Origin: Bifidobacterium mizhiense
GTDB lineage: Bacteria; Actinomycetota; Actinomycetes; Actinomycetales; Bifidobacteriaceae
Direction of reading: 5' to 3'
DNA length: 64,000 bases
Assembly: GCF_020884755.1 (NCBI RefSeq)
Contig: NZ_BPWE01000002.1
Coordinates: forward strand, 1 to 64,000
The translations under genes were made by a program, and so were the position numbers. Positions 27,565 to 38,400 of the stretch are shown here, one piece after another (the first letter of the stretch is position 1; each line of letters begins with the position of its first letter). Below the pieces are notes generated by a model. It searched no databases. It worked only from the letters and a program-made list of their open reading frames with translations, and was not told the DNA's origin.

Positions 27565-30500
27565 GCAAAATTCCGGCATTTCCTCCAGCAAGGCAACGCT
27601 TCCAACTCCAACCACACCCCTATCTACACCATCACCCCTAGCTACATCCTCCCCGCTCAACACAACGCGGCTGCCGTCACCCACCATCCCAGAGCCTAAT
27701 AAAAGAATCGCTGCCGATGAACATGTAAACGGCCGATCACAACCACGCTCATCCGCTCAACATACCGTCACCTTCAACGACCCTGAACAGCAAACCAGCA
27801 CAGAACAAAAAATCACGGATGGAAACCGTGTAAGCCGACCTGCCAATCCCTCAAGAATCGGCTATATATTCGTCGGATGGCTCATAGGTGATACGCCCGT
27901 GGCCTACGATTTCAGTCAGCCGGTCACCAGCGACATCACCCTGACAGCTCACTGGACAAAAGGCTCCAGTACCTGGAGCATTGATCCCGCCCATGGACCA
28001 GCGAGCGGCAACACCAAGGTCACTCTTACCCCACCCGTCATACCTAATATTCGGTTCAGTCAATTCAGCGCCGGAGATAATTTTGCCGTGGCCTTGGGAT
28101 CAGACGGCAACCTGTACAGCTGGGGATTCAACCAGGAAGGCCAGCTGGGACGTATAGCCAGCAGTAGCCTATACGATCCAAATCCCACACCAGGTAAAGT
28201 TGACAAACCCGCAAACGTATCATCGGACTTCACCTGGGTTCAGGTCAGCGCAGGAGACACTTTTGCCCTGGCTCTCGGTTCGGATGGCATTCTCTATAGT
28301 TGGGGTTCCAACGAATTCCGTCAGCTTGGGCGGGACGGGGTTTTCAATATCTTCGGCGGTGATCGGACGCCGAGGCCTGTAGACAAGCAGGAAACCATCA
28401 AATTCACCCGCATCAAGGCAGCAGCAAACCACGCTATGGCATTTGATTCCCTTGGAAATCTCTACAGCTGGGGATGGAACGAGTATGGGCAACTGGGTCA
28501 TGATGGGGGAACTCAGGAAGTCAAAGAACCAACCAAAGTCGACAAACCTGCAAACGCTTCATCCAATTTCACTTGGATTGAGGCAAGCGGAGGGTTCTAC
28601 GATACAGTGGCAATCGGTTCAGACGGCAACCTCTACAGCTGGGGAAACAACGACTTTGATCAACTGGGCCGCGACACCACCGATGCGACGAACAATCCTA
28701 CTCCCGGCAAAATCGACAAACCTGCAGGTGTTCCCAGCGACTTCACGTGGCTCCAGACAGGATCAGCCCATTACAATTCCATGGCCCTTGGCTCAGATGG
28801 GAACATTTACACCTGGGGATCGGATGAGCAAGAAATTATGCTGGGACGCGATCTGAGCCTCAAAGTCGCCAACCGTCCAGCAGCTGTCTATAAACCCGCA
28901 AACGTCAATTACATTGACTGCATGACGACTGACTACCACTCCATAGGGGTCGGCTCAGACGGCAACCTCTACAGCTGGGGAACCGACGGTGACGGCGAGC
29001 TTGGGCAAGCTACACCAGTAAACGGCCCGGGAATTGTGTCCAAGCCTGACAGCAATCAGGATGACTTCACCTGGAAGCAGGCCAGCATAAACAATGGCTA
29101 CACCATGGGGCTCGGCTCAGACGGCAACCTGTATACCTGGGGCTTCAACTATTACGGTGAACTAGGACACGGGGCCGTCAACGACGAAGAGCGCGGAGTG
29201 GTGTCGGCACTCGGCACACCCAACCTCACTGGCATGAAGTTCGACGAAACAACCATTACAGATCTGTCGAAGAACACGAATGAGGACACCTGGAGCGCCA
29301 CTGCCCCGCCACATGCAAAGGGGAAGGCGGACGTGACTGTTCAATGGACCATAAATGGGGCGTCACAGCCGGATGTGCATTTGACCTATCGGTACGACGG
29401 ACCAAAATACACCGTCTCCTTCAGCAACGAAGACAACTCCTGCCCGGCATCTTCCGACATGCCCCAAAACCAGTCCGTCACTGAGGGAGAGCAGACCATG
29501 CGCCCGTACCCCGATCCGAAGGCGGACAGCTGCCTGTTTGATGGTTGGTTCATCAAGGATGCCGATGGCGATTCCAAGGTCGCCTATGACTTCAGCCAGC
29601 CGGTCACCGCGGACATCACGCTGGTCGCCCACTGGAGCCCCACCGACAACGGCAAATGGTCGATCAACCCGATCAAGGGCAGCTTGATGGGCGGCCAGCA
29701 GGTAACCATCACGCCACCCAAGACCAGCCGGGGCATCCGCTTCAACCAGATCAGCGCCGGCGGCTCCCAAAACAGGGAGATGCGCGGCTTCTCAGTAGGC
29801 GTGGCCAGCGACGGTAACGCCTACGCTTGGGGCAACAACAGGTACGGACAACTAGGCACCGGCGACAATAAACAGCAGGACAAACCAATCGAGATTTTCA
29901 AGCCGGAGGGCGTGAAGAAAGACTTCACCTACACGCAGATTTCGGCAGGGGGCGCGCACACCCTAGCCATCGGCTCCGACGGCATCCTCTACAGCTGGGG
30001 GCATAACGATTTCGGCCAGCTAGGCAACGGCAGCACGGACACAAACATCCACGCCAAGCCGGTAGCCGTCATCAATCCCAGCACGGGCCAGCCATTCCAG
30101 GCCACCCAGGTCAGCGCCGGAGCCTGCGACTCGGTCGCCATCGATACTGCGGGCAAGGTCTACAGCTGGGGAAGCGAAACTACGACCCTGGGCGACAATG
30201 TCAACACCGTAAACTCCGATGCCAAACCGAAGCCCACTGTGGTCGCCGACCCGAGTAGCAACGACCAGGTTTTGCATGCAGTCCAAGTCAGCGCCAACTG
30301 GAGCTTCATCATGGCCTTGAACGCGGATGGCGACATATACGCATGGGGATACAACAACTGGGGGCAGTTCGGCAACGGGTCATCAACCCACAGCACTTGG
30401 ACCGCTTACTCCTCCATCCCCACGCTGGTGCTCGATCCCACGGACACCAGCAAAGGACTGCACGCCACCAGGATCAGCGCAGGCGCGTGGCACGCCTTGG

Positions 30501-31237
30501 CCATAGGCCAGGACGGCACGGTCTGGTCATGGGGAATGGACAACAACGGCCAGCTCGGCTTCAGTACCGACTATCAGTCGTTGCCCAAGCAGGTGCCCAA
30601 TGTCAAAGCCCAGCAGGTCAGCGCAAGCACATGGAATTCCTTGGCCATTAGCCAGGATGGCACAGCCTGGGGATGGGGCAACAATGCCAACGGCCAGCTG
30701 GGCGACGGCACCACCAGCAAACGGACCACACCTCGGCCCGTCTCACCTCCGAAAGGTCAGAGCAGCGCCGACACCGGATTCGCGTCCGTGCGGATCAGCG
30801 CGGGATGGAGCCATTCCGTAGCGATCGGCCAGGACGGCAAGGCCTACGCCTGGGGCGACAACCGCTACAGCCAGCTTGGATCCGAGCAAAGCATGACGCA
30901 GAGCCGCACGCCGACTCTGGTGGCATTCAACCCGGTGCTGATGATCACCGGTGTCAGATTTGACCAGACGGCCGTAGACACCCTGCAACAGAACTCTGAC
31001 GGCTCTGTTTCCCTGGCCACGCCCGCCCACAATCCAGGGCAGGCTGATGTAATCGTGGATTGGACCCTGGGCGGAACCAGCCAGCCCCAGACACATCTGA
31101 CCTACACCTACGAAGGCATGCTGCCCAACGCCGGCAGCGCCGGGACCATAATCCTGCTGGCCGCAGGACTGCTCGCCGCAGCTGGTGCCGCAGCCGCCGG
31201 ACGCCACCGGCGGGAGACCCGCAGACTGCAAGCCTGA
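27530..31237 (+). CDS. M4: double RCC1-propeller surface protein body, LPNAG anchor (out of frame with its signal)
   Basis: Linker, then an InlB B-type repeat (about 27759-27960, with FVGWLIGDTP in place of the usual FDGWF). Seven blades follow (about 28040-29210); the fifth carries a small insertion (NIYTWGSDEQEIMLGR). Next are a TIG-like segment, the second B-repeat (about 29408-29640), seven blades (about 29735-30940) and a TIG-like segment. The anchor is LPNAG (31121-31135), a membrane helix and RHRRETRRLQA. Propeller 1 blades end in LGR or LGH and propeller 2 blades mostly in LG, a difference also seen in M2, M3 and M5, so the two propellers are old duplicates rather than recent copies. 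Confidence 0.85.
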   Translation, partial: GGGGRQTPRVAKQNSGISSSKATLPTPTTPLSTPSPLATSSPLNTTRLPSPTIPEPNKRIAADEHVNGRSQPRSSAQHTVTFNDPEQQTSTEQKITDGNRVSRPANPSRIGYIFVGWLIGDTPVAYDFSQPVTSDITLTAHWTKGSSTWSIDPAHGPASGNTKVTLTPPVIPNIRFSQFSAGDNFAVALGSDGNLYSWGFNQEGQLGRIASSSLYDPNPTPGKVDKPANVSSDFTWVQVSAGDTFALALGSDGILYSWGSNEFRQLGRDGVFNIFGGDRTPRPVDKQETIKFTRIKAAANHAMAFDSLGNLYSWGWNEYGQLGHDGGTQEVKEPTKVDKPANASSNFTWIEASGGFYDTVAIGSDGNLYSWGNNDFDQLGRDTTDATNNPTPGKIDKPAGVPSDFTWLQTGSAHYNSMALGSDGNIYTWGSDEQEIMLGRDLSLKVANRPAAVYKPANVNYIDCMTTDYHSIGVGSDGNLYSWGTDGDGELGQATPVNGPGIVSKPDSNQDDFTWKQASINNGYTMGLGSDGNLYTWGFNYYGELGHGAVNDEERGVVSALGTPNLTGMKFDETTITDLSKNTNEDTWSATAPPHAKGKADVTVQWTINGASQPDVHLTYRYDGPKYTVSFSNEDNSCPASSDMPQNQSVTEGEQTMRPYPDPKADSCLFDGWFIKDADGDSKVAYDFSQPVTADITLVAHWSPTDNGKWSINPIKGSLMGGQQVTITPPKTSRGIRFNQISAGGSQNREMRGFSVGVASDGNAYAWGNNRYGQLGTGDNKQQDKPIEIFKPEGVKKDFTYTQISAGGAHTLAIGSDGILYSWGHNDFGQLGNGSTDTNIHAKPVAVINPSTGQPFQATQVSAGACDSVAIDTAGKVYSWGSETTTLGDNVNTVNSDAKPKPTVVADPSSNDQVLHAVQVSANWSFIMALNADGDIYAWGYNNWGQFGNGSSTHSTWTAYSSIPTLVLDPTDTSKGLHATRISAGAWHALAIGQDGTVWSWGMDNNGQLGFSTDYQSLPKQVPNVKAQQVSASTWNSLAISQDGTAWGWGNNANGQLGDGTTSKRTTPRPVSPPKGQSSADTGFASVRISAGWSHSVAIGQDGKAYAWGDNRYSQLGSEQSMTQSRTPTLVAFNPVLMITGVRFDQTAVDTLQQNSDGSVSLATPAHNPGQADVIVDWTLGGTSQPQTHLTYTYEGMLPNAGSAGTIILLAAGLLAAAGAAAAGRHRRETRRLQA

Positions 31238-31291
31238 AGACTTCACACGAGTAAGCAGCCAGGCTGTACCCCAAGACAGTCCGGCCAAACA

Positions 31292-31328
31292 GGGTGGCCC
31301 CGCAGTCCCCAACACAGCGGAGCCACCC
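31292..31328 (+). terminator. M4 terminator hairpin
   Basis: The GGGTGGCCCCGC and GCGGAGCCACCC stem, followed by TTCTTATT. Confidence 0.75.
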
Positions 31329-31484
31329 TTCTTATTCGCCCTGGTGTTGCTCCCACTCTTGCCCGTCCGCGCGTGATAGACTGCAATACAGCTGTCGGGA
31401 TGGTCCCCGGCACACGTCTCGTGAAGCGACTTGGGGATTTTCATCATCGAGCCACCTGTTTGGGGAAAGGGGTTCGCAGCCATC

Positions 31485-34400
31485 ATGCACCATAGGGATG
31501 CTTCTACCCAGCCATGCATTGCCGTGAGCCTTCTGCTTGCCATCATCCTGATCGCAAGTCTGATCATGGGCAGCCTCGCCACAGCCGACACTGACACCAA
31601 CACCAACACCGACACAAGCCAGCCAACGCTGCAGGCCACGCCGACGACACCCCAGTCCCCATTGACACCAACACCCTCGCCACTGAACACCATACCCGAA
31701 CACGATCAAACACCTGACAGCCGCCCCCAGGCACGCTCAACAAGGCACACCGTCACCTTCGACAGCGCCGACGGCAGCAGCATCGACCCTCAAAACGTCG
31801 ATGACGGCGCACTGGCCAGCCGGCCCGCCAAGGACCCGACCCGGGACGGCTACCTGTTCGACGGCTGGTTCACCGGCAATCTTGCCTACGACTTCACCCA
31901 ACCCGTCACTGCAGACCTCGCCCTGACCGCCCACTGGACCAAGGGAACCAGTGCCTGGAGCCTCTCCCCCACCTCCGGGTCAGCCGCCGGAGGCGACAAA
32001 ATCACCTTGGTCCCACCCGCCAAACCCGGCGTACGATTCAGCCACATCAGCTCGGGTCTATGGCATACCTTGGCGATAGGCTCGGACGGCAACCTCTACA
32101 GCTGGGGACAAAACAAAGCAAGTCTGGGACGCGACACCAATAAGATACCAGCCACCGCACCGAGCAAGGCGCCAGAAGGCACCCCAGGCCTGGTCACCCC
32201 GCCGACCGGCGTCCACTTCACCCAGACCAGCGCAGGAATGAGCCTTTCCCTGGCCATGGGCTCGGACGGCAACCTCTACAGCTGGGGACTAAACGACAAC
32301 GGGCAGCTGGGACGCAGCACCACCATCACGCCAGCTGACAGACCGGGCCTGGTCACCCCGCCGACCGGCGTCCACTTCACCCAGTTCACCGCCGGATACT
32401 CGCAATCCCTGGCCATCGGCTCGGACGGCAACCTCTACAGCTGGGGAGACAACAGCCGAGGCCAGTTGGGACGCGACACGGGATCATCGACCTACGACGC
32501 CACGCCAGGCAGAGTGTCAATGCCGACAGGCATCACCTGCACCCAGATCAGCGGGGGAACCTTCTATTCCCTGGCTCTGGGCTCGGACGGCAACATTTAC
32601 AGCTGGGGAGACAACACTCAGGGCGAACTCGGACGCAACACCAACAGCGAACAGCCAGGAACCCTGCCGAACAAAGTGATCCTGCCGAAAGGCGTTACGA
32701 AATACACCGCGATTGCCGCACAGGGATGGTGTTCTCTGGCCATGGGCTCAGACGGCAACCTCTACAGCTGGGGTTACAACAGCTACGGCCAGATGGGACG
32801 AGATACCGACACGCCAACACAAAACATCGATCCAGGCAAAGTGACACTGCCCACAGGCGTCACGAGATTCACCCAGTTCGGCGCAGGAAACCAACACACC
32901 CTGGCCGTAGGCTCGGACGGCAACCTCTACAGCTGGGGAAGCAACAAATTCGGCCAGCTGGGACGCGACGCCAACAGCTTGAGAAATGCCACACCGGGCA
33001 AAGTATCCCTGCCGGCAGGCATCAGCTGCATCCAGATCAACGCAGAAAATACCTCCTCCCTGATCCTAGGCTCGGACGGCAACCTCTACAGCTGGGGAGA
33101 CAACAGCCGAAGCCAGTTGGGACGCACGACCACTGGTCATTCTGACGCCGACCCCGGCACAGTCACATTCCCCGAGGATCCCAGACCCGTCAGCGTCAGC
33201 TTCGGCGGGACGCCCGGCACCAACCTCATCGCCGAGTCAAACGGCACCTGGAGCGTCACCACGCCCCAGCATGCAGCAGGCAAGACCGATGTCACCATCA
33301 TCTGGGGCATGAACGGCCAGCAGCCCGACACCCACCTGACCTACCGATACATGAACGCCTACCATGTCACTTTCTCTTCCGACAGTGACTCCCCTACAGC
33401 ACCCTCGGGCATGCCCGGACCCCAGTCCGTCACCGAAGGCAGGCAGGCCACACGCCCGATCGCAGACCCAACCAAAGACGGCTTCCTGTTCGACGGCTGG
33501 TTCCTCAAGGACTCAAAAGGCGAATCCAAGGTGGCTTATGACTTCAGCCAGCCCGTCACCAGCAGCATCACCCTGGTCGCCCATTGGAGCCCTGTAGACA
33601 TCGGCAGCTGGGCAATCAGCCCGAATAATGGCGATGCCCAAGGCGGCCAGCAGGTGACCATCACCCCGCCCAAAACCAGCCGGGGCATCCGCTTCAACCA
33701 GATAAGCGCCAGCGATAATTTTGCCGGTTTTTCTATAGGGGTGACCAGCGATGGGAATGCCTACGCCTGGGGCGGCAACGACTACGGGCAGCTGGGCCAG
33801 GATCCGAGTACGACGGCCACACAGTACGCGCCGACCAAGGTCCCCCTGCCTGACGGCGCAGCTACCGGGTTCACCTACACGCAGGTCGCCGCAGGCGGAA
33901 CCCACGTGCTGGCCATCGGCTCCGACCAGACCGTCTACAGCTGGGGACAAAATCAATATGGCCAGCTTGGCGACGGCAGCACGCAAGACCACTCCAAGCC
34001 ACAGCCCGTCAAGGGCCCAGACGGACAACCCTTCAAGGCCACCCAGGTGACCGCCGGATTCACCGACTCGGCAGCAATCGACCTGAATGGGCGCGTCTAC
34101 GTCTGGGGCAGCGAAACCAAGGACCAGGACACCTATAGCGCGCCCAAACTGACGCCGGCCCTGGCCAAGGATCCCAGCGGCTCCGACAAGGGGCTGAAGG
34201 CGGTCCAGGTAAGCGCAAGATACAGCTTCCTCATGGCCTTGGACGCCGACGGCAACGTATACACCTGGGGATACAACAACCACGGACAGCTCGGCAACGG
34301 CCAAAGCACAGGAAAATACAGCACCGCATATGCTGCCGACCCGGCCCCCGTGCCCGATCCCAAGAACGCCAGCAAGACCTTTAAGGCCAGGATGATCAGC

Positions 34401-35186
34401 AGCGGTGAAGTCCACGCACTGGCCATCGGTCAGGACGGCACAGCCTGGGCATGGGGAATGAACGCGGATGGCCAGATCGGCGATGGCACGCTGACCGACC
34501 GGTCCACACCCACGCAGGTAAAAAACCCTGCCGATGCCAGCCAGGGATTTCAGGCCGCCCAAATCATCGCCGGAGCCACATATTCGCTGGCTATCGACCA
34601 GAGCGGCACAGCCTGGGGATGGGGAGAAAACACCTTTGATCAGCTGGGCAGCAACCAGGGCACCTCCGAGCTGCTCGTCCCCTCACAAGTGTCACCCCCC
34701 GCAGGCCAGGGCAACGCAGGCAAGGGGTTCACGGTCGCGCGGATCAGCGCAGGATCGGCTTGTTCCATGGCCATCGGTCAGGACGGCAAGAGCTACAGCT
34801 GGGGATACAACTACCGTGGGCAACTCGGCACCGGCAGCAACAGCGATACGAAGATCATTACGCCGACGCTGGTGGCGCTATATCCGCCGCCGCTGATTAC
34901 CGGCGTCAGGTTCGACCAGACACCCGCCAACAGCCTGCAGCAGAACGCGGACGGGTCGGTCACCCTGACCACGCCAGCCCACAATCCGGGACTGTCTGAC
35001 GTGATCGTGGACTGGTCCCTGGGCAGCGCCAACCAGACCCCGACCCACCTCAGCTACACCTTTAAAGGCATCCTCCCCCTCACAGGCAACACGGGGGCAC
35101 TCCTTCTGCTCGCCTCAGGCCTGCTTGCCGCCGCCGGCGCCCTGGCAGCCGGACGCCACAGGCATGAATTCACTTCGCTCGAGTAA
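31485..35186 (+). CDS. M5: double RCC1-propeller surface protein, LPLTG anchor, no G tract (intact)
   Basis: Uninterrupted, 1233 residues. ATG 31485 (MHHRDASTQPC) follows AAAGGGG by 12 bases; an upstream TTG at 31431 in frame is unlikely. The signal core is AVSLLLAIILIASLIMGSLA. The G tract and its block are absent and a Thr/Asn/Pro linker runs straight into the first InlB B-type repeat (about 31747-31942). There are seven blades (about 32030-33180), a B-repeat (about 33360-33592) and seven blades (about 33690-34885). The anchor is LPLTG (35073-35087), the only canonical LPxTG in the array. Neighbouring blades share near-identical DNA (for example VTPPTGVHFTQ twice), which suggests blade-level recombination. 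This member would be always on. Confidence 0.9.
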   Translation: MHHRDASTQPCIAVSLLLAIILIASLIMGSLATADTDTNTNTDTSQPTLQATPTTPQSPLTPTPSPLNTIPEHDQTPDSRPQARSTRHTVTFDSADGSSIDPQNVDDGALASRPAKDPTRDGYLFDGWFTGNLAYDFTQPVTADLALTAHWTKGTSAWSLSPTSGSAAGGDKITLVPPAKPGVRFSHISSGLWHTLAIGSDGNLYSWGQNKASLGRDTNKIPATAPSKAPEGTPGLVTPPTGVHFTQTSAGMSLSLAMGSDGNLYSWGLNDNGQLGRSTTITPADRPGLVTPPTGVHFTQFTAGYSQSLAIGSDGNLYSWGDNSRGQLGRDTGSSTYDATPGRVSMPTGITCTQISGGTFYSLALGSDGNIYSWGDNTQGELGRNTNSEQPGTLPNKVILPKGVTKYTAIAAQGWCSLAMGSDGNLYSWGYNSYGQMGRDTDTPTQNIDPGKVTLPTGVTRFTQFGAGNQHTLAVGSDGNLYSWGSNKFGQLGRDANSLRNATPGKVSLPAGISCIQINAENTSSLILGSDGNLYSWGDNSRSQLGRTTTGHSDADPGTVTFPEDPRPVSVSFGGTPGTNLIAESNGTWSVTTPQHAAGKTDVTIIWGMNGQQPDTHLTYRYMNAYHVTFSSDSDSPTAPSGMPGPQSVTEGRQATRPIADPTKDGFLFDGWFLKDSKGESKVAYDFSQPVTSSITLVAHWSPVDIGSWAISPNNGDAQGGQQVTITPPKTSRGIRFNQISASDNFAGFSIGVTSDGNAYAWGGNDYGQLGQDPSTTATQYAPTKVPLPDGAATGFTYTQVAAGGTHVLAIGSDQTVYSWGQNQYGQLGDGSTQDHSKPQPVKGPDGQPFKATQVTAGFTDSAAIDLNGRVYVWGSETKDQDTYSAPKLTPALAKDPSGSDKGLKAVQVSARYSFLMALDADGNVYTWGYNNHGQLGNGQSTGKYSTAYAADPAPVPDPKNASKTFKARMISSGEVHALAIGQDGTAWAWGMNADGQIGDGTLTDRSTPTQVKNPADASQGFQAAQIIAGATYSLAIDQSGTAWGWGENTFDQLGSNQGTSELLVPSQVSPPAGQGNAGKGFTVARISAGSACSMAIGQDGKSYSWGYNYRGQLGTGSNSDTKIITPTLVALYPPPLITGVRFDQTPANSLQQNADGSVTLTTPAHNPGLSDVIVDWSLGSANQTPTHLSYTFKGILPLTGNTGALLLLASGLLAAAGALAAGRHRHEFTSLE

Positions 35187-35224
35187 ACGGCTTGGCCGCA
35201 TCCCAAGAACGGCCCAGCCATAAT

Positions 35225-35261
35225 GGGTGGCTCCGCACCCCCCAACATCAGGGAGCCACCC
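35225..35261 (+). terminator. M5 terminator hairpin
   Basis: GGGTGGCTCC and GGAGCCACCC pair perfectly over 10 bp, followed by ATTTTCATTTTT. Confidence 0.8.
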
Positions 35262-35482
35262 ATTTTCATTTTTACCTCTGCGCCTAGAGGAAAATATCTG
35301 CTTCCCAACTTGACATAATATTTTTTACTCGTTTTATCCGAGTGTTGCTCCCCTTCAGACCCGAACCTGCATGCTAGCGTTCTTTCTAGCAACCGGGAAC
35401 GTGCCCGGCATGCAGCCGATGAAAAAACTTGGGGTTTTCATCATCGGACCACCTTACCTTGGGAAAGGGGTTTGTAGCGATC

Positions 35483-38400
35483 ATGTGCCATCCGGACGCG
35501 TCTTCCCGGTCAGCCATTGTTGTAGACCTTTTGAAGGTTATCATCATTCTTCCAGCCAGCATGATCATCGGCGGCCTCACTGCAGCCGACGCCATAGCGA
35601 AACCTATCAGCCCGGCCCAGCAAACAGACGCATCCGTCAGCACAACCACCGTCCGAGCACAGCCAGGTTCAACTTCATACCAGGTCGTCTTCGACAGCGA
35701 CAACGGCAGCAGTGTCGACTCACAAACCATTGCCGAAGGCACCCAGGCCAATCGACCCGCGCAAGACCCGACCAAGGACGGCTACCTGTTCGACGGCTGG
35801 TTCACCAAAGACGCCAAGGGCGACTCCAAGGTCGCCTACGACTTCACCCAGCCCGTCACCACAGACCTCACCCTGACCGCCCACTGGACCAAGGGCACCA
35901 GCGCCTGGAGCCTCTCCCCCACCTCAGGGAAAGCCACAGAATACACCAGGATCACCCTGACCCCGCCCACCACACCAGACATACGCTTCAGCCACATCGT
36001 CCCAGCAAAAGAAGAAGGCTCCCAGGCCATAGCCTCGGACGGCAACCTCTACAGGTGGGGAGACAACAACTACAAATTGGGGACTCCTGAAGACGAAAAG
36101 CGCACGCCAAGCCTGGTCAACCCGCCGACCGGCGTCCACTTCACCCAGGTCAGCACAGGCTACACCCATTTCCTGGCCATCGGTTCAGACGGCAATCTCT
36201 ACAGCTGGGGGAACAATGCCGACGGAGAACTGGGACGCGAAACTGTCAGCACAACACCAAAAGACAACCCCCAGATAGACAATCAGCCGAAGCTGGTCAC
36301 TCCACCGGCCGGCGTCCACTTCACCCAAGCATGTGCAGGAAAATGGCATTCCCTTGCACTGGGATCGGACGGCAACCTCTACAGCTGGGGAGAAAACAAG
36401 TACGGCGAACTTGGACGTGACACGGGTTCTGCCATATACGACGTCAAGCCAGGCAAGGTGAACTTGCCGAAAGGCATCACAAAAATCACTCAAATCAGCG
36501 CAGGAACCTTCTACTCCATGGCTCTGGACTCGGACGGTGACCTTTACAGCTGGGGCGACAACACTTATGACGAGCTGGGACGCTACGCCGGCGGATATCC
36601 CTTCCGTGACCGTTCACCGCGCAAGATGACCATGCCGGCAGGCGTCAAAAAATTCACTTGGATCAAGGCTGGAGAGTGGACATCCCTGGCCACCAGCTCA
36701 GACGGCAGTCTCTACAGCTGGGGATGGAACGAATATGGCCAGCTAGGACGCAACACCGCCCCGGCGAGACAAGACCGCACACCGCGCAAGGTGACCATGC
36801 CGGCAGGCGTCACGAAGTTCACCAAGGTCAGCGCAGAACACAGGCATTCCCTGGCTTTGGGTTCGGATGGCAACCTCTACAGCTGGGGACTAAACGATTG
36901 CAAACAGCTGGGCCGCGACACCGGGTCAGCCAAATACGACGTCAAGCCGGGCAAAGTGCCTACACCAGCAGGTGTCGCACAATTCACCGAGGTCAGCGCC
37001 GGCTATTCCCACTCCCTGGCCATCGGCTCCGACGGTAACCTGTACAGCTGGGGACAAAACAAGTATGGCGAACTGGGACGCCCCACCAGCGGCAAGTACG
37101 ACAGCAGCCCCGGCATGGTCGCATTCCCCGAGGATCCCAAGCCCGTTGACGTGAGTTTCAGCGGTACACCCGGAACCAACCTCGACCCCAACTCGGACGG
37201 CACCTGGAGCGTCACCACGCCCCCACATGACCATGGCAGAGTAGATACAGTCATCACCTGGAGGATGAACGGCGAGCGTCCAGACGCACACTTGTCCTAC
37301 AGGTACCTAGGCAATTATCTCATCGTTTTCGACCCCGACGGTGGCACTGGGTTCGGTTTCCAAATCGTCACTGAGGGAAACCGAGTGAAACGCCCCGCCA
37401 AGGATCCTACCTGGGATAAACACCTGTTCGACGGCTGGTTCATCGGCGACACAGCCTATGACTTCAGCAGGCCGGTCACCGACAAGGTGACTCTGACCGC
37501 CCACTGGAGCAGTGCTGAAAGCAACAGGTGGAAGCTCGACAAGGACAACGGGCCCGAGTCAGGCGGCCAGACCGTCACGCTGACTCCACCGCCAGCACGC
37601 GGCATCCGCATCAGCCAGGCTGACGGAGGAGATCTCCATTCCGCAGCCGTAGGTTCCGATGGAAGCCTCTACACCTGGGGAGACAACGCCCACGGTCAGC
37701 TGGGCCGTGACACCACCGAAAAGCAGGACAGTCATCCAAGCAAGGCGGAGGCTCCTGCAGGCGTCAACTTCGTCCATGTCAGCGCAGGCTACGGATTTTC
37801 CGTGGCCCTGGCCTCGGATGGCAGCCTCTACAGCTGGGGCGACAACAGCCGAGGCCAGCTGGGCCGTACCGTCACCAGCAACAACCCAGCCAACAGGCCC
37901 CACAAGGTTGAGGCCCCGGCAGGCATCACCTTCGTCCAGGCAAGCGCAGGCGGATCTCATGTCGTAGCCCTAAGCTCGGATGGCAACATCTACACTTGGG
38001 GAGACAACGGCGCTGGCCGGCTGGGCCGTGTCGTCACCAGCAGCACCCCCGCAGACAAACCCGGCAAAGCCGACACCCCAGCAGATGTCACCTTCACCAG
38101 TATCAGTGCAGGCCAGGGCCACACGGTAGCCGTGGACACGCACGGCGACGTCTACACCTGGGGCGACAACACCCACGGCGAACTCGGTCGCAGCACCACC
38201 AGCACCCCCGCAGACAAGCCCGGCAAAGCCGACACCCCAGCAGGCATCACCTTCACCCAAGCCAGCGCAGGCGAAAGCTACTCCTTGGCCGTAAGCGACG
38301 ACGGCAGCATCTACACCTGGGGCAACACCGCCAATGGACAACTCGGCCGCGACACCAGCAACACCCCCGCAGACAAGCCCGGCAAGGTTGAAACCCCGGC